This document shows positions 53,737 to 63,722 of a stretch of DNA of 64,000 bases, in pieces. The notes beneath the pieces were generated by a model. That model searched no databases, was not told the DNA's origin, and was given only the letters and a program-made list of their open reading frames with translations. The position numbers and the translations under genes were made by a program. Each line of letters begins with the position of its first letter. Positions within the stretch are counted from its first letter, which is position 1. Origin of the DNA: an uncultured Lachnospiraceae bacterium (lineage in GTDB: Bacteria; Bacillota; Clostridia; Lachnospirales; Lachnospiraceae); NCBI GenBank assembly GCA_937891165.1, contig CALAEX010000100.1:16731-80730 (forward strand), given 5' to 3'.

Positions 53737-54459
53737 ATGGAAGATATGAGTATAGCATTAGCATGTGATTTATTCGATGTGAAACTTGAAATGAATCATT
53801 ATCTTAAATTATGTAGTATGACAGACATGTATCGAGAAAATGCAATTCTTACAAATAAAGATATTGGAGTTCCTGGTCTTAGTGGAGTTGAGACTCGTAT
53901 AGAAGATTTTCATCTTACAATAACGGATAAACTTATCACGAACTATTCAGAATTGGAATATAAGATTTTTCGAGATATGATTTGTTTTATTAAACTTGGT
54001 GAATTATTAGATGAGATGGAAGACTTCATTTATGAAAATATAGAACCTGATGATACTGAAGAAGAGATTCGATTTAAGTTAGAATACTGGGGTTATCCCC
54101 ATTGGGCTTACTATAATTTCTGGGCAAGACCAAATGGTAGTCAGTACACTTTTACAAAAGAAAATCTTTATAGTTTATATGAAGAAAAAGATGTATGGAT
54201 TAAACATACCCTTGGTAGACCAGAAGCTGAACTTAGACTATCAGAAGCTATTGATGAAGTCGATTTGCCAGTTTATCCAATCATCAAGTACCTATATAAT
54301 TTACCAAATATAGTGTCAACGACCCATTATGGTTCTATCTATAAATTACTGAAAGTTGCTATTACTAGAGATTTCACAGACGAGTTATATTGTGAACTAG
54401 AAGGTATGCAAAATATCAGAGATATTTATTTTCATAAATTCACAGAAAGGGAAAAATGA
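53737..54459 (+). CDS. Unknown protein, paralogue of the 54461 gene, 240 aa
   Basis: ATG 53737 with GGGGGTG upstream. The block GYPHWAYYNFW, then YTFTKENLYSLYEEKDVWIK, matches GCPYWVYQEFM, then FTFSKDQFYSLLKNIH, of the next gene at the same relative position, and both continue with an I-I-x-Y-L-Y-N segment and an L-L/I-K-A-I-x-x-x-D segment. Tandem duplicates of unknown function. Confidence 0.7.
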   Translation: MEDMSIALACDLFDVKLEMNHYLKLCSMTDMYRENAILTNKDIGVPGLSGVETRIEDFHLTITDKLITNYSELEYKIFRDMICFIKLGELLDEMEDFIYENIEPDDTEEEIRFKLEYWGYPHWAYYNFWARPNGSQYTFTKENLYSLYEEKDVWIKHTLGRPEAELRLSEAIDEVDLPVYPIIKYLYNLPNIVSTTHYGSIYKLLKVAITRDFTDELYCELEGMQNIRDIYFHKFTEREK

Positions 54460-54460
54460 T

Positions 54461-55189
54461 ATGTCGTATTATTTATATAATGTGATAGATAAAGATTTTG
54501 TCTATCGAAAATGTACAAATTCCCACTTCAATAATTTTAGGACAGGTCAGGAAGAAAGGGAATTTAGTGTATCGGAAAGACAGACTATGGATAAAATCCC
54601 ATGGCTTAAAATATTAACTGACCTTAAGAAACCTACTTCTAATGTAGTCGACTTCGATACCATACTATCTTTGTATGTACCTGTGAATGATATTGGTTTA
54701 ATCGAGGATATCTGTTGTATGGCAGTTATTAGTTCGTATCTTGATGGATTGGATGGATGTGATTGTTATGATTATGAAAACCTTACAAAAGAAGAAGTTG
54801 AAAAGGTTGGTTGCCCATACTGGGTTTACCAAGAATTTATGGAAGAGAAACCATTCACATTTTCAAAAGATCAATTTTATTCATTGCTAAAGAATATCCA
54901 TTGCGATGAATATATTTTAGAACGATTGAAAACTAGAAGAAGAGAATCTATTATAGAGGAAATGAATTGCAATTTTGATATCACTAAACTCATCATATAT
55001 TTATACAACGTGACGGAAGACTATTTATGTCAATTATATAACGATATATCAATGAGAACTACATTTGATATTCTAAAAGCAATTATGATAAAGGATGTTG
55101 CTAGAACTACTATAACATCTGAATGTAGCCATACGATATTGGTTGACTTTTATAATCAAGAAACGATCAATAGTAAAATAGAATGGTGA
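54461..55189 (+). CDS. Unknown protein, paralogue of the 53737 gene, 242 aa
   Basis: Starts one base after the preceding stop region, with AAAGGGAAA upstream. Shares the W-x-Y-x-F, F-T-F-x-K and Y-L-Y-N blocks with its neighbour. No catalytic motif. Confidence 0.7.
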   Translation: MSYYLYNVIDKDFVYRKCTNSHFNNFRTGQEEREFSVSERQTMDKIPWLKILTDLKKPTSNVVDFDTILSLYVPVNDIGLIEDICCMAVISSYLDGLDGCDCYDYENLTKEEVEKVGCPYWVYQEFMEEKPFTFSKDQFYSLLKNIHCDEYILERLKTRRRESIIEEMNCNFDITKLIIYLYNVTEDYLCQLYNDISMRTTFDILKAIMIKDVARTTITSECSHTILVDFYNQETINSKIEW

Positions 55190-55214
55190 TGGGAAATTAT
55201 CCTCATCACCATTC
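55181..55214 (+). terminator. Hairpin, probable terminator
   Basis: AATGGTGATG pairs with CATCACCATT across the stop codon of the 54461 gene. Confidence 0.55.
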
Positions 55215-55327
55215 TTCCAGAAAGGAAACATAAAAACAAAAACAGAATTCACAAAGAACTTGGAATATTTATAATGCTTTTTATAGCATTATTAAATAGT
55301 TAAACTAAAGAAAGAGAGAAATATATA

Positions 55328-56092
55328 ATGACAAGTTTTAATCCATTAATACTCTCCATAGTACAAGGTTTTGGAGAACAGTTACAAATCCCACCATATT
55401 TATTAAAAGATATGACTGATGAATTTCTTGATAAGTATGGAAATAATATATTAAAAGAATTAAAATATTATGATGAACTGATTAGTGCTCATATACATAT
55501 GGATTATAAAGACCCCAATTCTATTAATTATATAGATCATGAATCATTTGATACAGCTATGGGAACTTCATTAGTACTCTATCACAATCCGATGGAACGG
55601 TACACAAATAATTTAGACGAAATTGAAATGTTTATGATAAGCCACGATGAACTTATGAACAAATCTTATATGAGAGCATTTGTTTTCTTTTCATATTCGG
55701 AAATCGGTCATAGATTAAATCAGTTGAAATACCCATTTCAGTTACCAAATATCGATAAATCTATTCGAAATGATAGAGATGTTGAATTGCTATATTTCAA
55801 TCTGATTCGAAATCTTCCTAATGGTATTATTCATAATATACACAACACCATTTTAGATACAGGAATGAGTCCTATTTTATACAATACTTTTTGGATTAAA
55901 GCATATGCTTATTCAAATAGTAGTAATGTAAATCCATTTACAATACCTATGTATGGAAGTATAGGTTTTATCGGATGTACTTTAATCGATGCAATATATG
56001 ATAGTTTTACAGAATATGATAATATGGAAACTGAATTTGGTATAGATTTAGTTTATGATGATTATAGAATGGTGACAACTACAACTTTGTAG
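55328..56092 (+). CDS. Unknown protein, 254 aa
   Basis: ATG after AAAGAGAG. Isoleucine-, asparagine- and tyrosine-rich, mixed fold. Upstream lies GGAATATTTATAATGC, also seen (GGAATATTTATAATAG) inside the tiny 49399 ORF region. No motif recognised. Confidence 0.65.
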   Translation: MTSFNPLILSIVQGFGEQLQIPPYLLKDMTDEFLDKYGNNILKELKYYDELISAHIHMDYKDPNSINYIDHESFDTAMGTSLVLYHNPMERYTNNLDEIEMFMISHDELMNKSYMRAFVFFSYSEIGHRLNQLKYPFQLPNIDKSIRNDRDVELLYFNLIRNLPNGIIHNIHNTILDTGMSPILYNTFWIKAYAYSNSSNVNPFTIPMYGSIGFIGCTLIDAIYDSFTEYDNMETEFGIDLVYDDYRMVTTTTL

Positions 56093-56106
56093 GAAAGGAA
56101 TAAAAG

Positions 56107-56853
56107 ATGATAGGATTATCCGTATTACAATATTACCCACAATATGACCATATGAAACCTGAAGAACACCCAGAATTATCTACTTTAACATCAGAAAGAT
56201 TTATAACACGTTGTGTTAGAAGTGAATATTTTGAAAGTTCATCAGATTATTTAATTGATGAATTATGTACCAATATAATATCTAGTAGTATTGGTCAAAA
56301 AGGTTGGATTTATAAAGCTATGGAAGTTGAAAGTATAGAAAGCCCAGAATTGATTACTGTGGCAACATACAAGTATCTTCTATTTCGCTTGGTTAATTTT
56401 ATTCGTGATGAAAAGATAGTATCAAGAAATACAGTATTAGTACCAAAAATGTCAGTAACTAATAAAAACATAGCATGTGTCTATTTCAGTTTATATAGAA
56501 AATATTATCATAAATTATCTGAAGATGCTAAATTCAATATACATGATTTACAAGCTCAGGGTTCTTGGAATATATTAGAAAATTATAATGCTTTCATAAA
56601 ATATATATTTATTCCAACAGATTATGTACGTTGTCATCCAGATTTCTATATCGAGCATCATCAACAACTTTATCCTGCAGAAATTACATCACAATTTGCA
56701 AAAATGATGTGGTATAATGACCCTGCATCTGGAATGATTATTGAAAATGAATCTGATATAGATAATTACACACTATTATCTGAAGATATTATGGTCGAGG
56801 AAGCATTTAAATTTATGGGTATGGAAGATGAACTTGAAGAATGGGGAATATGA
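56107..56853 (+). CDS. Unknown protein, 248 aa
   Basis: ATG behind AGGAAAGG, 15 nt after the 55328 gene. Same size class and composition as its neighbours but no firm alignment by eye. No motif recognised. Confidence 0.65.
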   Translation: MIGLSVLQYYPQYDHMKPEEHPELSTLTSERFITRCVRSEYFESSSDYLIDELCTNIISSSIGQKGWIYKAMEVESIESPELITVATYKYLLFRLVNFIRDEKIVSRNTVLVPKMSVTNKNIACVYFSLYRKYYHKLSEDAKFNIHDLQAQGSWNILENYNAFIKYIFIPTDYVRCHPDFYIEHHQQLYPAEITSQFAKMMWYNDPASGMIIENESDIDNYTLLSEDIMVEEAFKFMGMEDELEEWGI

Positions 56854-56854
56854 T

Positions 56855-56890
56855 AAAGAAGAATAGTCATATTGACTATTCTTCTTTTTT
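56855..56890 (+). terminator. Hairpin terminator
   Basis: AAGAAGAATAGTCA pairs with TGACTATTCTTCTT, followed by a T run. Confidence 0.75.
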
Positions 56891-56952
56891 GTATGTTTTT
56901 GGAGCACAATATAATAAACCATAAACTACTACGAAAGAAAGGCGGTTTTAAT

Positions 56953-57558
56953 ATGTTAACTTTTGATCATATTGTAAACTCGTCTGATCTAGCAAATGCT
57001 GATATGACTAAACTTGATGATAAAGAAAGAAGTAATAAATGTAGATTTACCTTAGCCTCATCAATTACAAATGAATTTTTAAAATCAGTATTCGCGGAAA
57101 CGATGACGGGAACAGAACCACAAAAGTTATATCAATTTGATATAGAAATGGGATTTAATCTTCCAGAACTTAGAAATATTCTTGATGATATCATGTATCG
57201 CATATTTAGATCTAATATGTATGCTATGCCACAAATCATGTATAAAGAACCGACAGAACATGATGAAAGTCGAAGAATTTTTATCCATGCAGCTAGCACA
57301 ATTAAATCTATTCTGAATACAGATAAACGTTTGGAATATGAGATGGAAGATATATTGCGACAACATGGGAATGATTTACAAGAAGGCTCTCCAGTTTTTT
57401 ATACCAATTTTAATCACGTTGTTGCTACTATGCCGGAAATGTATTCGACAACAAGAGTTAATTATATCAAAGATTTATTGGGTGATAAAGGATACATCAC
57501 AGAATATGATCCTACAAGCATGGTATTTTCTATATCAACATTACCAATTTGTGATTAA
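56953..57558 (+). CDS. Unknown protein, 201 aa
   Basis: ATG 56953 after GAAAGGCGG; the upstream extension of the frame to 56872 overlaps the terminator and is rejected. Helical with methionine- and aspartate-rich segments. No motif recognised. Confidence 0.65.
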   Translation: MLTFDHIVNSSDLANADMTKLDDKERSNKCRFTLASSITNEFLKSVFAETMTGTEPQKLYQFDIEMGFNLPELRNILDDIMYRIFRSNMYAMPQIMYKEPTEHDESRRIFIHAASTIKSILNTDKRLEYEMEDILRQHGNDLQEGSPVFYTNFNHVVATMPEMYSTTRVNYIKDLLGDKGYITEYDPTSMVFSISTLPICD

Positions 57559-57614
57559 TTACTTAATCACTTGAAAACATTAATGTAATCTTTGAAAGAA
57601 AGGTGGAACTAATC

Positions 57615-57917
57615 ATGGGAATTATTAGTTCAGGAATTCAGTCTATTGCTATGGAAAGAGCAAGACAGACTTCTAAAATTGAAAAAATTCACTCAGAAGT
57701 AACTGAAGCAGTTGCCGACGATGCAGTAGCTTCTGCAGTTTCTGATATGTATAAAGAATCAATGGATGATATCGATATGTCTGAACTTATGACATTAATG
57801 GAAGAACTTCCAGAATCGGCAGCTGACGAAAAAATGGAAATTGCTCGTATTTTGGCTGTTGAAGATGACACTATTGATATTGATGATATTGTAGGCGTTT
57901 CTTTAAATGCAGAATAA
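57615..57917 (+). CDS. Small acidic protein, 100 aa
   Basis: ATG 57615 after AAAGGTGG. Alanine- and glutamate/aspartate-rich helices (EVTEAVADDAVASAVSDMYK). No family recognised; the pattern of short helices recalls small scaffold or ESCRT-like helical proteins but this is only a resemblance. Confidence 0.65.
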   Translation: MGIISSGIQSIAMERARQTSKIEKIHSEVTEAVADDAVASAVSDMYKESMDDIDMSELMTLMEELPESAADEKMEIARILAVEDDTIDIDDIVGVSLNAE

Positions 57918-57942
57918 TCTTTATATGAAAGGAAACATAGAA

Positions 57943-58536
57943 ATGGCAGTTACTTTAAATGCAAAAAATAAAAGAAAATGTGATGTTATTTGTCATGGAC
58001 CAATTGTAGAACTGGGGTATATTTTAGGACCAGTCTATGGTGCAAGACTTGCAACACCAACAATTATTAAATTGGTTTCTAATGGGCGTAAAGTATATGA
58101 AATTGACCCTAAGAATCCAAATAATAAGGTTTTACTTACTGTAGCAAATTGTGCTACATCTCCATTTGGAGATACTACTCCTGTAGTTACACCTGTAGCT
58201 CCAGTTGCGAAACCTGTAGTAGAACCAGTGAAAACTATTATAGAAGAAAAGGTTGAAGAACCAGTATCTGCACATGCAGAACTTCTTAAAAAATTAGGGC
58301 TTACAGAAGCCGAATGGAGTCAGAAACCAAAATCTGAACGCCGTAGACTTAAAGCACAAAATGAACATGTAGAGCAGGAAACAAAAGTTAACGAACCTAT
58401 CGTAGATCAGCCAACAGTGGAAACAGTAGATACTGTAGAAAAAGCAGCAGAAGTGAAAGCTGAACCAATAGTGGAAGAAAAAAAAGTTGAAACTGAAGTA
58501 CCTGTAGAAGAAGAAATCGTTTCTGCAGACATGTAA
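57943..58536 (+). CDS. Protein with acidic proline-valine repeat tail, 197 aa
   Basis: ATG 57943 after AAAGGAAA. The first 70 residues form a small folded part (LGPVYGARLATPTIIKLVSN). Then a P-, V-, E- and K-rich linker (PVVTPVAPVAKPVVEPVKTI) leads to a short helix ALLKKLGLTEAEW-like segment with basic residues, and another acidic tail. Possibly a virion or nucleic-acid-associated protein; no family recognised. Confidence 0.65.
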   Translation: MAVTLNAKNKRKCDVICHGPIVELGYILGPVYGARLATPTIIKLVSNGRKVYEIDPKNPNNKVLLTVANCATSPFGDTTPVVTPVAPVAKPVVEPVKTIIEEKVEEPVSAHAELLKKLGLTEAEWSQKPKSERRRLKAQNEHVEQETKVNEPIVDQPTVETVDTVEKAAEVKAEPIVEEKKVETEVPVEEEIVSADM

Positions 58537-58550
58537 ATTTTATGTAGATA

Positions 58551-58596
58551 GATACACTTGCATCTGGTGATGCAAGTGTATCATTTATTTATTTTT
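58551..58596 (+). terminator. Strong terminator
   Basis: GATACACTTGCATC pairs with GATGCAAGTGTATC and is followed by an A/T-rich run with T residues. Confidence 0.75.
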
Positions 58597-58663
58597 GAAT
58601 ATATAGATGTTTTGGTAGTGAGATACCTACTGAAACAACTAATTTTCCTTCATTATATACATA

Positions 58664-58945
58664 TTAATTATCCTCCTCTTTCTTTTTTGTTTTAATTCGC
58701 AATTTTTCAGTTCTACAAAATACTGCAAATATCTCATTTACATAGCCACTTCTTGAATCAAATATATGCTGAATATTAACAAGTTTTGTATTTTTATTGT
58801 TGGTTAATATTTCACTGATAGTTAGATTAGTGATTTTCAAAAAATCAGTTTCACTGGAATATCCATTAGTTTTTTTATAGTTCTCTGTGAATACAGTCTT
58901 TATTATTTCGTATTTCTTTTTCTTATCTTTTTTCTTTTTACACAT
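58664..58945 (-). CDS. Small basic protein, 93 aa
   Basis: ATG 58945 with AGAGGAAA upstream. Lysine-rich ends (MCKKKKDKKKKYEIIK and RIKTKKKEEDN) with a compact centre. No family recognised. Follows the 58971 peptide gene on the minus strand. Confidence 0.6.
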   Translation of the reverse strand: MCKKKKDKKKKYEIIKTVFTENYKKTNGYSSETDFLKITNLTISEILTNNKNTKLVNIQHIFDSRSGYVNEIFAVFCRTEKLRIKTKKKEEDN

Positions 58946-58970
58946 TTTATTTTTCCTCTTTTCTTTTGTT

Positions 58971-59069
58971 TTAATATTCTACTGAGGTACTCTCATCTGG
59001 ACTCCATATTTCATCATCGTCATCTTCTCCTTTCTTATAAATAAAAACATTGTTGATTTCGTAATTCAT
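58971..59069 (-). CDS. Small acidic peptide, 32 aa
   Basis: ATG 59069 with GAAAGGAG 11 nt upstream. MNYEINNVFIYKKGEDDDDE opens an acidic peptide. The ribosome site and position before the 58945 gene support translation. Confidence 0.5.
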   Translation of the reverse strand: MNYEINNVFIYKKGEDDDDEIWSPDESTSVEY

Positions 59070-59190
59070 TTCTTCGATTTCTCCTTTCAGTATATCTATT
59101 TATATAATATACCTATAAATTTTTGATTTATTACATTTTAAGTTTTTAATTACAAATGATTAATTGCTTAAGAAATAGGAGGATTTTATT

Positions 59191-60231
59191 ATGGCAATTT
59201 CAAGATTTGAAAGTAAGTATATGGAATGGCTTTTTGAAATTATGCAAAATGGTCATTTCCAGATGAATGAAAGAACAGGCGTTGCTACAAAACGTATTCC
59301 TCATTTAGTTATGGGGATTGATTGTGCTACAGAGGTTCCTATCATTAAATCAAGAAAAGTATTCTGGAATTCAGCAATCGAAGAAGCTTTCTGGATTTTC
59401 AGAGACGGTTCTAATGATATTCATGATTTGCGCCCACACATCTGGGATGATTGGGCTGATGAAAACGGTATAGTTCAGAAAACCTATGGATATCAGATTA
59501 AGAAATTCGACCAGGTAAATGGGATGCTCAGTAAGTTGGCAGACGATCCAAGTACAAGAAGAGCGTTGCTTAATTTATGGAACTGTGAAGATGTGCCGGA
59601 AATGGCTATTACCCCATGTGTATACACAAGTGTTTGGAATGTTATCGATGGAAAATTAAATGCAATGGTGCATTCTCGTTCTTGCGATATTACTGTAGGT
59701 GGTATTTTTAACCTATTCCAGTATTATTCATTGGTACATATGTTTGCTCGTCATCTTGGTGTGCAGCCGGGTCTTATGACATTTACTGCAGCTGATGCTC
59801 ATATTTATGAAAATCAGTTCGAATCAACAAACAAATTATTCCGACAGTATCAGACATTGTTACTCACAGGAATGTGGTTAGAATCTGTTCGTAAGGTAAC
59901 TGAAGAAGATACCTTTGATGGTTTAAATGCTGAATTCAGAACTTGGGTAAAAGAGACCAAAGTTACAGCTATGGAAGAAATGGAAACTCAGAAAGCTGAA
60001 AATAATGGAATGGTCGATCCTTCCCTTTTAGTTCAGGCTTCACAGTTTGAAAAGGTGAATATGGTTCTGGAAGAAAATCCAAATATCAATCCAATTGAGA
60101 TCTATTTAACAGATCCTAAATTAGTGATTGACAATGAAGATATACCATGCTTCTTTGATAGAAAGATCGAAGAATGTCATTTGGTAGACTATAAGTCTAT
60201 GCCAAAAATTGACTTCCCTGTAGCAAAATAA
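59191..60231 (+). CDS. thyA: Thymidylate synthase (ThyA type)
   Basis: 346 residues; ATG after AGGAGG. Key parts: MNERTGVATKRIPH near the start, the catalytic-cysteine block AITPCVYTSVWNV (C143), and RSCDITVGGIFNLFQYYSLV (about 163-182), the R-S-x-D and F-N motif that binds dUMP and folate. It methylates dUMP to dTMP. The usual PCH is PCV and the Q-x-x-S-x-D pattern is varied, so it is a divergent member. It is longer than most ThyA (about 265), with an extra C-terminal region. It works with the DHFR at 26978. Confidence 0.85.
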   Translation: MAISRFESKYMEWLFEIMQNGHFQMNERTGVATKRIPHLVMGIDCATEVPIIKSRKVFWNSAIEEAFWIFRDGSNDIHDLRPHIWDDWADENGIVQKTYGYQIKKFDQVNGMLSKLADDPSTRRALLNLWNCEDVPEMAITPCVYTSVWNVIDGKLNAMVHSRSCDITVGGIFNLFQYYSLVHMFARHLGVQPGLMTFTAADAHIYENQFESTNKLFRQYQTLLLTGMWLESVRKVTEEDTFDGLNAEFRTWVKETKVTAMEEMETQKAENNGMVDPSLLVQASQFEKVNMVLEENPNINPIEIYLTDPKLVIDNEDIPCFFDRKIEECHLVDYKSMPKIDFPVAK

Positions 60232-60242
60232 ATTAGAAAATT

Positions 60243-60275
60243 TCCCTAAGGATGTAAAAGTCCTTAGGGATTTCT
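60243..60275 (+). terminator. Hairpin terminator
   Basis: TCCCTAAGGA pairs with TCCTTAGGGA and is followed by TTTCTTT. Confidence 0.7.
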
Positions 60276-60336
60276 TTAGCTAAAATATACTCTGTCAACA
60301 AAATATTAAGTCGAAAAAGAAAGGAAATATTTAAAA

Positions 60337-63300
60337 ATGAGTATATTAAATAACGAAGAAAAAGCATTTTTAAATAAACTTTGTAATCCTTCCTTTGTTA
60401 TGGAATCCACAAAATCAGAGCGTAAGAAAATTTTAAACTTAGCCATAGCTAAGTTTAAAGAAAATGGATTCAAACCAAATGTAAGTAAATCTACAATGGA
60501 AGGATGGGTATCGGGTAAAAACGATGATTGCTGTATTGCAGCTCTTGGAAGTGAATATAGTAAAATAGAAAAAACCTGTACTGAAATTAATAAGTTGATA
60601 AAACCTCTTGGTGCTAAAATATCTCCAGATAATTATGGAACTGCTTTTATCCATATGGTAGATAAAGAGGTTTTAGAATCAGTAAATGATAAGGATGATG
60701 TGACTATCATTACAGATTTATATAACAAATTAAAATCATTTGATTATACATTCCCATTTGATGATATGGAAAGATATAGACATCCAACACCATCAGAATT
60801 CGAAAAAATGCAAGGTGGTATTTGTTGGGATTTTACTATGTATCAGGCACATGTATTTAGTAAAGAGAGATTAAACTTTACTAACTACTTTATCGTTCTT
60901 GGTACACCGGAATATGATTGTCATACATTTACAGTAGTAAAAGATAGTGGAATGTATTATTATATTGAAGCATCTTTTAAAAGAATTCAAGGAGTATATT
61001 CTAGTAGGAATTTGAATGATATTTTCGATTTCATTATTCAGAATATGATGGAACATGTTAACGTTTCTGAAATTGAATATGAGATTCATAAATACAAACA
61101 AGAATCCAAATTCTATGGATATACTACAAAACAATTTATGGATTATATGTGTGACAAGACTCCGAAGGTTCGTTGTGGTAAAATGGTTCTCAATAACACA
61201 TTATCCAAACTTGATGTAGTTACTGAATCTTATATTAGTAATTATATCAAGAATAAGTTTCTTTTATATAAGATGGGTAAACATCCAGAAATGACTAGAA
61301 AAGCAATGGTTTCTTTTATGAAGACATTAACTACTAGTTTCAAGGAATCTTTAAAAGACCCAGAAATTCAGAAACTTCAAAAGAATCCAAAAAGAGATCA
61401 ATTATTTGCAATCAAATATTCTACCACATTTAAAGATGGTATGGAAGTATGTATTGCTTTTTGTTATGATGAACGATCATTTACACCAGGTGCGGCATAC
61501 TATGATACTGGTTTAAAACAATATGTAATCATTTTATATCCAAATTTCTTTGAGTCTGGTAATATAGAACAGATGTTATTTATATTTTTACATGAACTTG
61601 GGCATATTCGTCTTGGTCATTGTGATTATAGAAATTTCCATCCAGACCCAAATAGAAGATTGAATCAAATGCTTGATGGGAAAGTAGAATATGGAGAATT
61701 GAATGCTGACCTTTATGCTGCATTAAATGGAGCTAAGCTATATTCTATTTTAGGAGAATATATTCCAGCAGATGCGGATAAGAAATATAACTATACTTAT
61801 ACCAATCAGGAATTGGCTAATCGATATATTCATACAGCTAAGGGTTATCGAAAACTTAGAGGAGAAAAGTATATTGAAGAAAAAACAAATCTTGATATCG
61901 ATGATTCTGATATTAAGAGAGTTTTTGGTTATACCAGTGATGATGGTATTTATAATGCCTGTGTTGAAGTAAAAGGAGAAAAGAAAATTCTTCGTGGTCG
62001 TTCAGAGGTTATCATTATTAAAGATGATGAAATCTTCTTATGTTTTGATAATAAGAATCCTGATGACTATAGACTTCCTGGTGGTAGTTGGGATGATGGT
62101 GAAGACCATTCGAAAGCTGCTATTAGAGAAGCAAAAGAAGAAGCACGAATTAATTGTAAGAATCCTGAATTTATTCAGTCTTATACAGAAGTATATGATA
62201 CTCCAAAGAAATGGGTAAAAGAAAATATCCCAGAACAGTTTTGGTGGTATGGATATTACACAAAATTTTATATCGCTGAGTATTCAGGAAAATATACTGG
62301 TAAAGTAGATAAAGAAGACCAGGATAAATCTATGGCTAAAAAAGGAGATTTTTATAAAATCTCTGAAGTAATAAATAAGCTTCGTCCAGTCCATAAAGAA
62401 GGTCTCACTAATTACCTAGAATATAAAAAAGAATCTACTATAGATTATGACATGGATGATAATCTTGAAATATTGGAATCATTAACGATGGAAAGTTCTA
62501 GTGATTCTCACATCATTTTGGATGCAATTTATCCAAATGTAGAAAAAGTATTGTCTACCCCTATGGGAGATAAAGAATTTAGAAGATTAGTGGAAAACTT
62601 TGTGGATAGAAATACGGATAAACTTTATGAGCCTTGTCCAATCTCTATGATTCCTTTTACAGATGCTGAAAAAGCGAAGTATTTTAATCTTTTTGGATTT
62701 AATGAAAAGCAATTGGCAAAAGAAATTGAATCTGGATTAAAAGCAGTATCCGATACTGCCAACTTTAGATTATTAAAACAAAACCCAATCTTTTCAGTAT
62801 TTTATATGGTACTTCGTTTTTATATTCTTAAGAATGATGAGTCTGGAATTAATGCCACATTAATTATTCATGCATTATCTTCTTATCCATCTATATTTAG
62901 TAAGTATTTTAAATATGGTGCTAATGAAGGTATTATGAGATATACAGCAGACCATCTTACAGAGAAGTTCATCTTTAAACAAGAAAAACACGTTTTCGGT
63001 GCTCTCAGAAAATCCATTGAGTCTGCTTATGTATTCTTAAAGCCATTCTTTAAGGAAGCATCTGATAAAGAAGTTGTTCGTTATATACAGCGTGTACGTA
63101 ATGATCAAAACTCTATGATTAAGAAAATCGCTAGTGAATATCATAAGAACCGAGATGCTGGAAACTCTGTATCTACACAGGCAGAAACTTGGGATAATGG
63201 TTCATTAATAGATGATTATCAGAATGACACGTCAAAAGTAGAAAGCTTAGCTTCTAGAGTTGTAATTAGTATTTTAACTAATGGTATTGATTTGTCCAGA

Positions 63301-63666
63301 CTTAAAGTAGCTGCAACCTTTGCACAACTCAGTATTACAGAACTTAGATACTATTTGGTGAAAATCTTAATTGATTCTAAGAATACAGAAATTGATGAAT
63401 TTGTAACTGCTGTGCTATTTATATATCTTTATGATGAAAAACATACAGTTGAAGAGATTCGTTCTAAAATGTATATTTCATTTGGTATTGAGTTGTTTAG
63501 AAAGACCAATGCTAACAATACAAATATTAAAACGATTAAGACAAACCTGGATAAGTGGGCAGAAGAAACTGGCATCCATGCTAAGTATAGACGTGAACCA
63601 ACCCGTATTGCTTACAAAAAAGGAATTTATTGGTATATCCTTTTAACTATTCAAGCGAATGTCTAA
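60337..63666 (+). CDS. 1109-residue multi-enzyme protein: transglutaminase-like, HExxH protease and Nudix domains
   Basis: ATG after AGAAAGGAAA. Region about 155-215 has GGICWDFTMYQ (C163), DCHTFTVV (H196) and YYIEASF (E211), the Cys-His-acid order of transglutaminase-like cysteine peptidases. Residues 417-426, FLHELGHIRL, hold a zinc HExxH, and YGELNADLYAA (452-462) gives the distal E-x-x-A-D pattern of ImmA/IrrE-type M78 peptidases. Residues 582-606 form a full Nudix box, GSWDDGE-x7-REAKEEA. The last 400 residues are helical without known domains. Such a combination suggests a virion-borne or early-acting enzyme against the host, but targets are unknown. Frame is intact throughout. Confidence 0.8.
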   Translation: MSILNNEEKAFLNKLCNPSFVMESTKSERKKILNLAIAKFKENGFKPNVSKSTMEGWVSGKNDDCCIAALGSEYSKIEKTCTEINKLIKPLGAKISPDNYGTAFIHMVDKEVLESVNDKDDVTIITDLYNKLKSFDYTFPFDDMERYRHPTPSEFEKMQGGICWDFTMYQAHVFSKERLNFTNYFIVLGTPEYDCHTFTVVKDSGMYYYIEASFKRIQGVYSSRNLNDIFDFIIQNMMEHVNVSEIEYEIHKYKQESKFYGYTTKQFMDYMCDKTPKVRCGKMVLNNTLSKLDVVTESYISNYIKNKFLLYKMGKHPEMTRKAMVSFMKTLTTSFKESLKDPEIQKLQKNPKRDQLFAIKYSTTFKDGMEVCIAFCYDERSFTPGAAYYDTGLKQYVIILYPNFFESGNIEQMLFIFLHELGHIRLGHCDYRNFHPDPNRRLNQMLDGKVEYGELNADLYAALNGAKLYSILGEYIPADADKKYNYTYTNQELANRYIHTAKGYRKLRGEKYIEEKTNLDIDDSDIKRVFGYTSDDGIYNACVEVKGEKKILRGRSEVIIIKDDEIFLCFDNKNPDDYRLPGGSWDDGEDHSKAAIREAKEEARINCKNPEFIQSYTEVYDTPKKWVKENIPEQFWWYGYYTKFYIAEYSGKYTGKVDKEDQDKSMAKKGDFYKISEVINKLRPVHKEGLTNYLEYKKESTIDYDMDDNLEILESLTMESSSDSHIILDAIYPNVEKVLSTPMGDKEFRRLVENFVDRNTDKLYEPCPISMIPFTDAEKAKYFNLFGFNEKQLAKEIESGLKAVSDTANFRLLKQNPIFSVFYMVLRFYILKNDESGINATLIIHALSSYPSIFSKYFKYGANEGIMRYTADHLTEKFIFKQEKHVFGALRKSIESAYVFLKPFFKEASDKEVVRYIQRVRNDQNSMIKKIASEYHKNRDAGNSVSTQAETWDNGSLIDDYQNDTSKVESLASRVVISILTNGIDLSRLKVAATFAQLSITELRYYLVKILIDSKNTEIDEFVTAVLFIYLYDEKHTVEEIRSKMYISFGIELFRKTNANNTNIKTIKTNLDKWAEETGIHAKYRREPTRIAYKKGIYWYILLTIQANV

Positions 63667-63675
63667 AATATACAA

Positions 63676-63715
63676 AAAAGAAGGAGTAACTTTTGTTACT
63701 CCTTCTTTTCTTTTC
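63676..63715. terminator. Bidirectional terminator
   Basis: AAGAAGGAGTAAC pairs with GTTACTCCTTCTT with T runs on either side, between convergent genes. Confidence 0.75.
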
Positions 63716-63722
63716 GTCTGAA

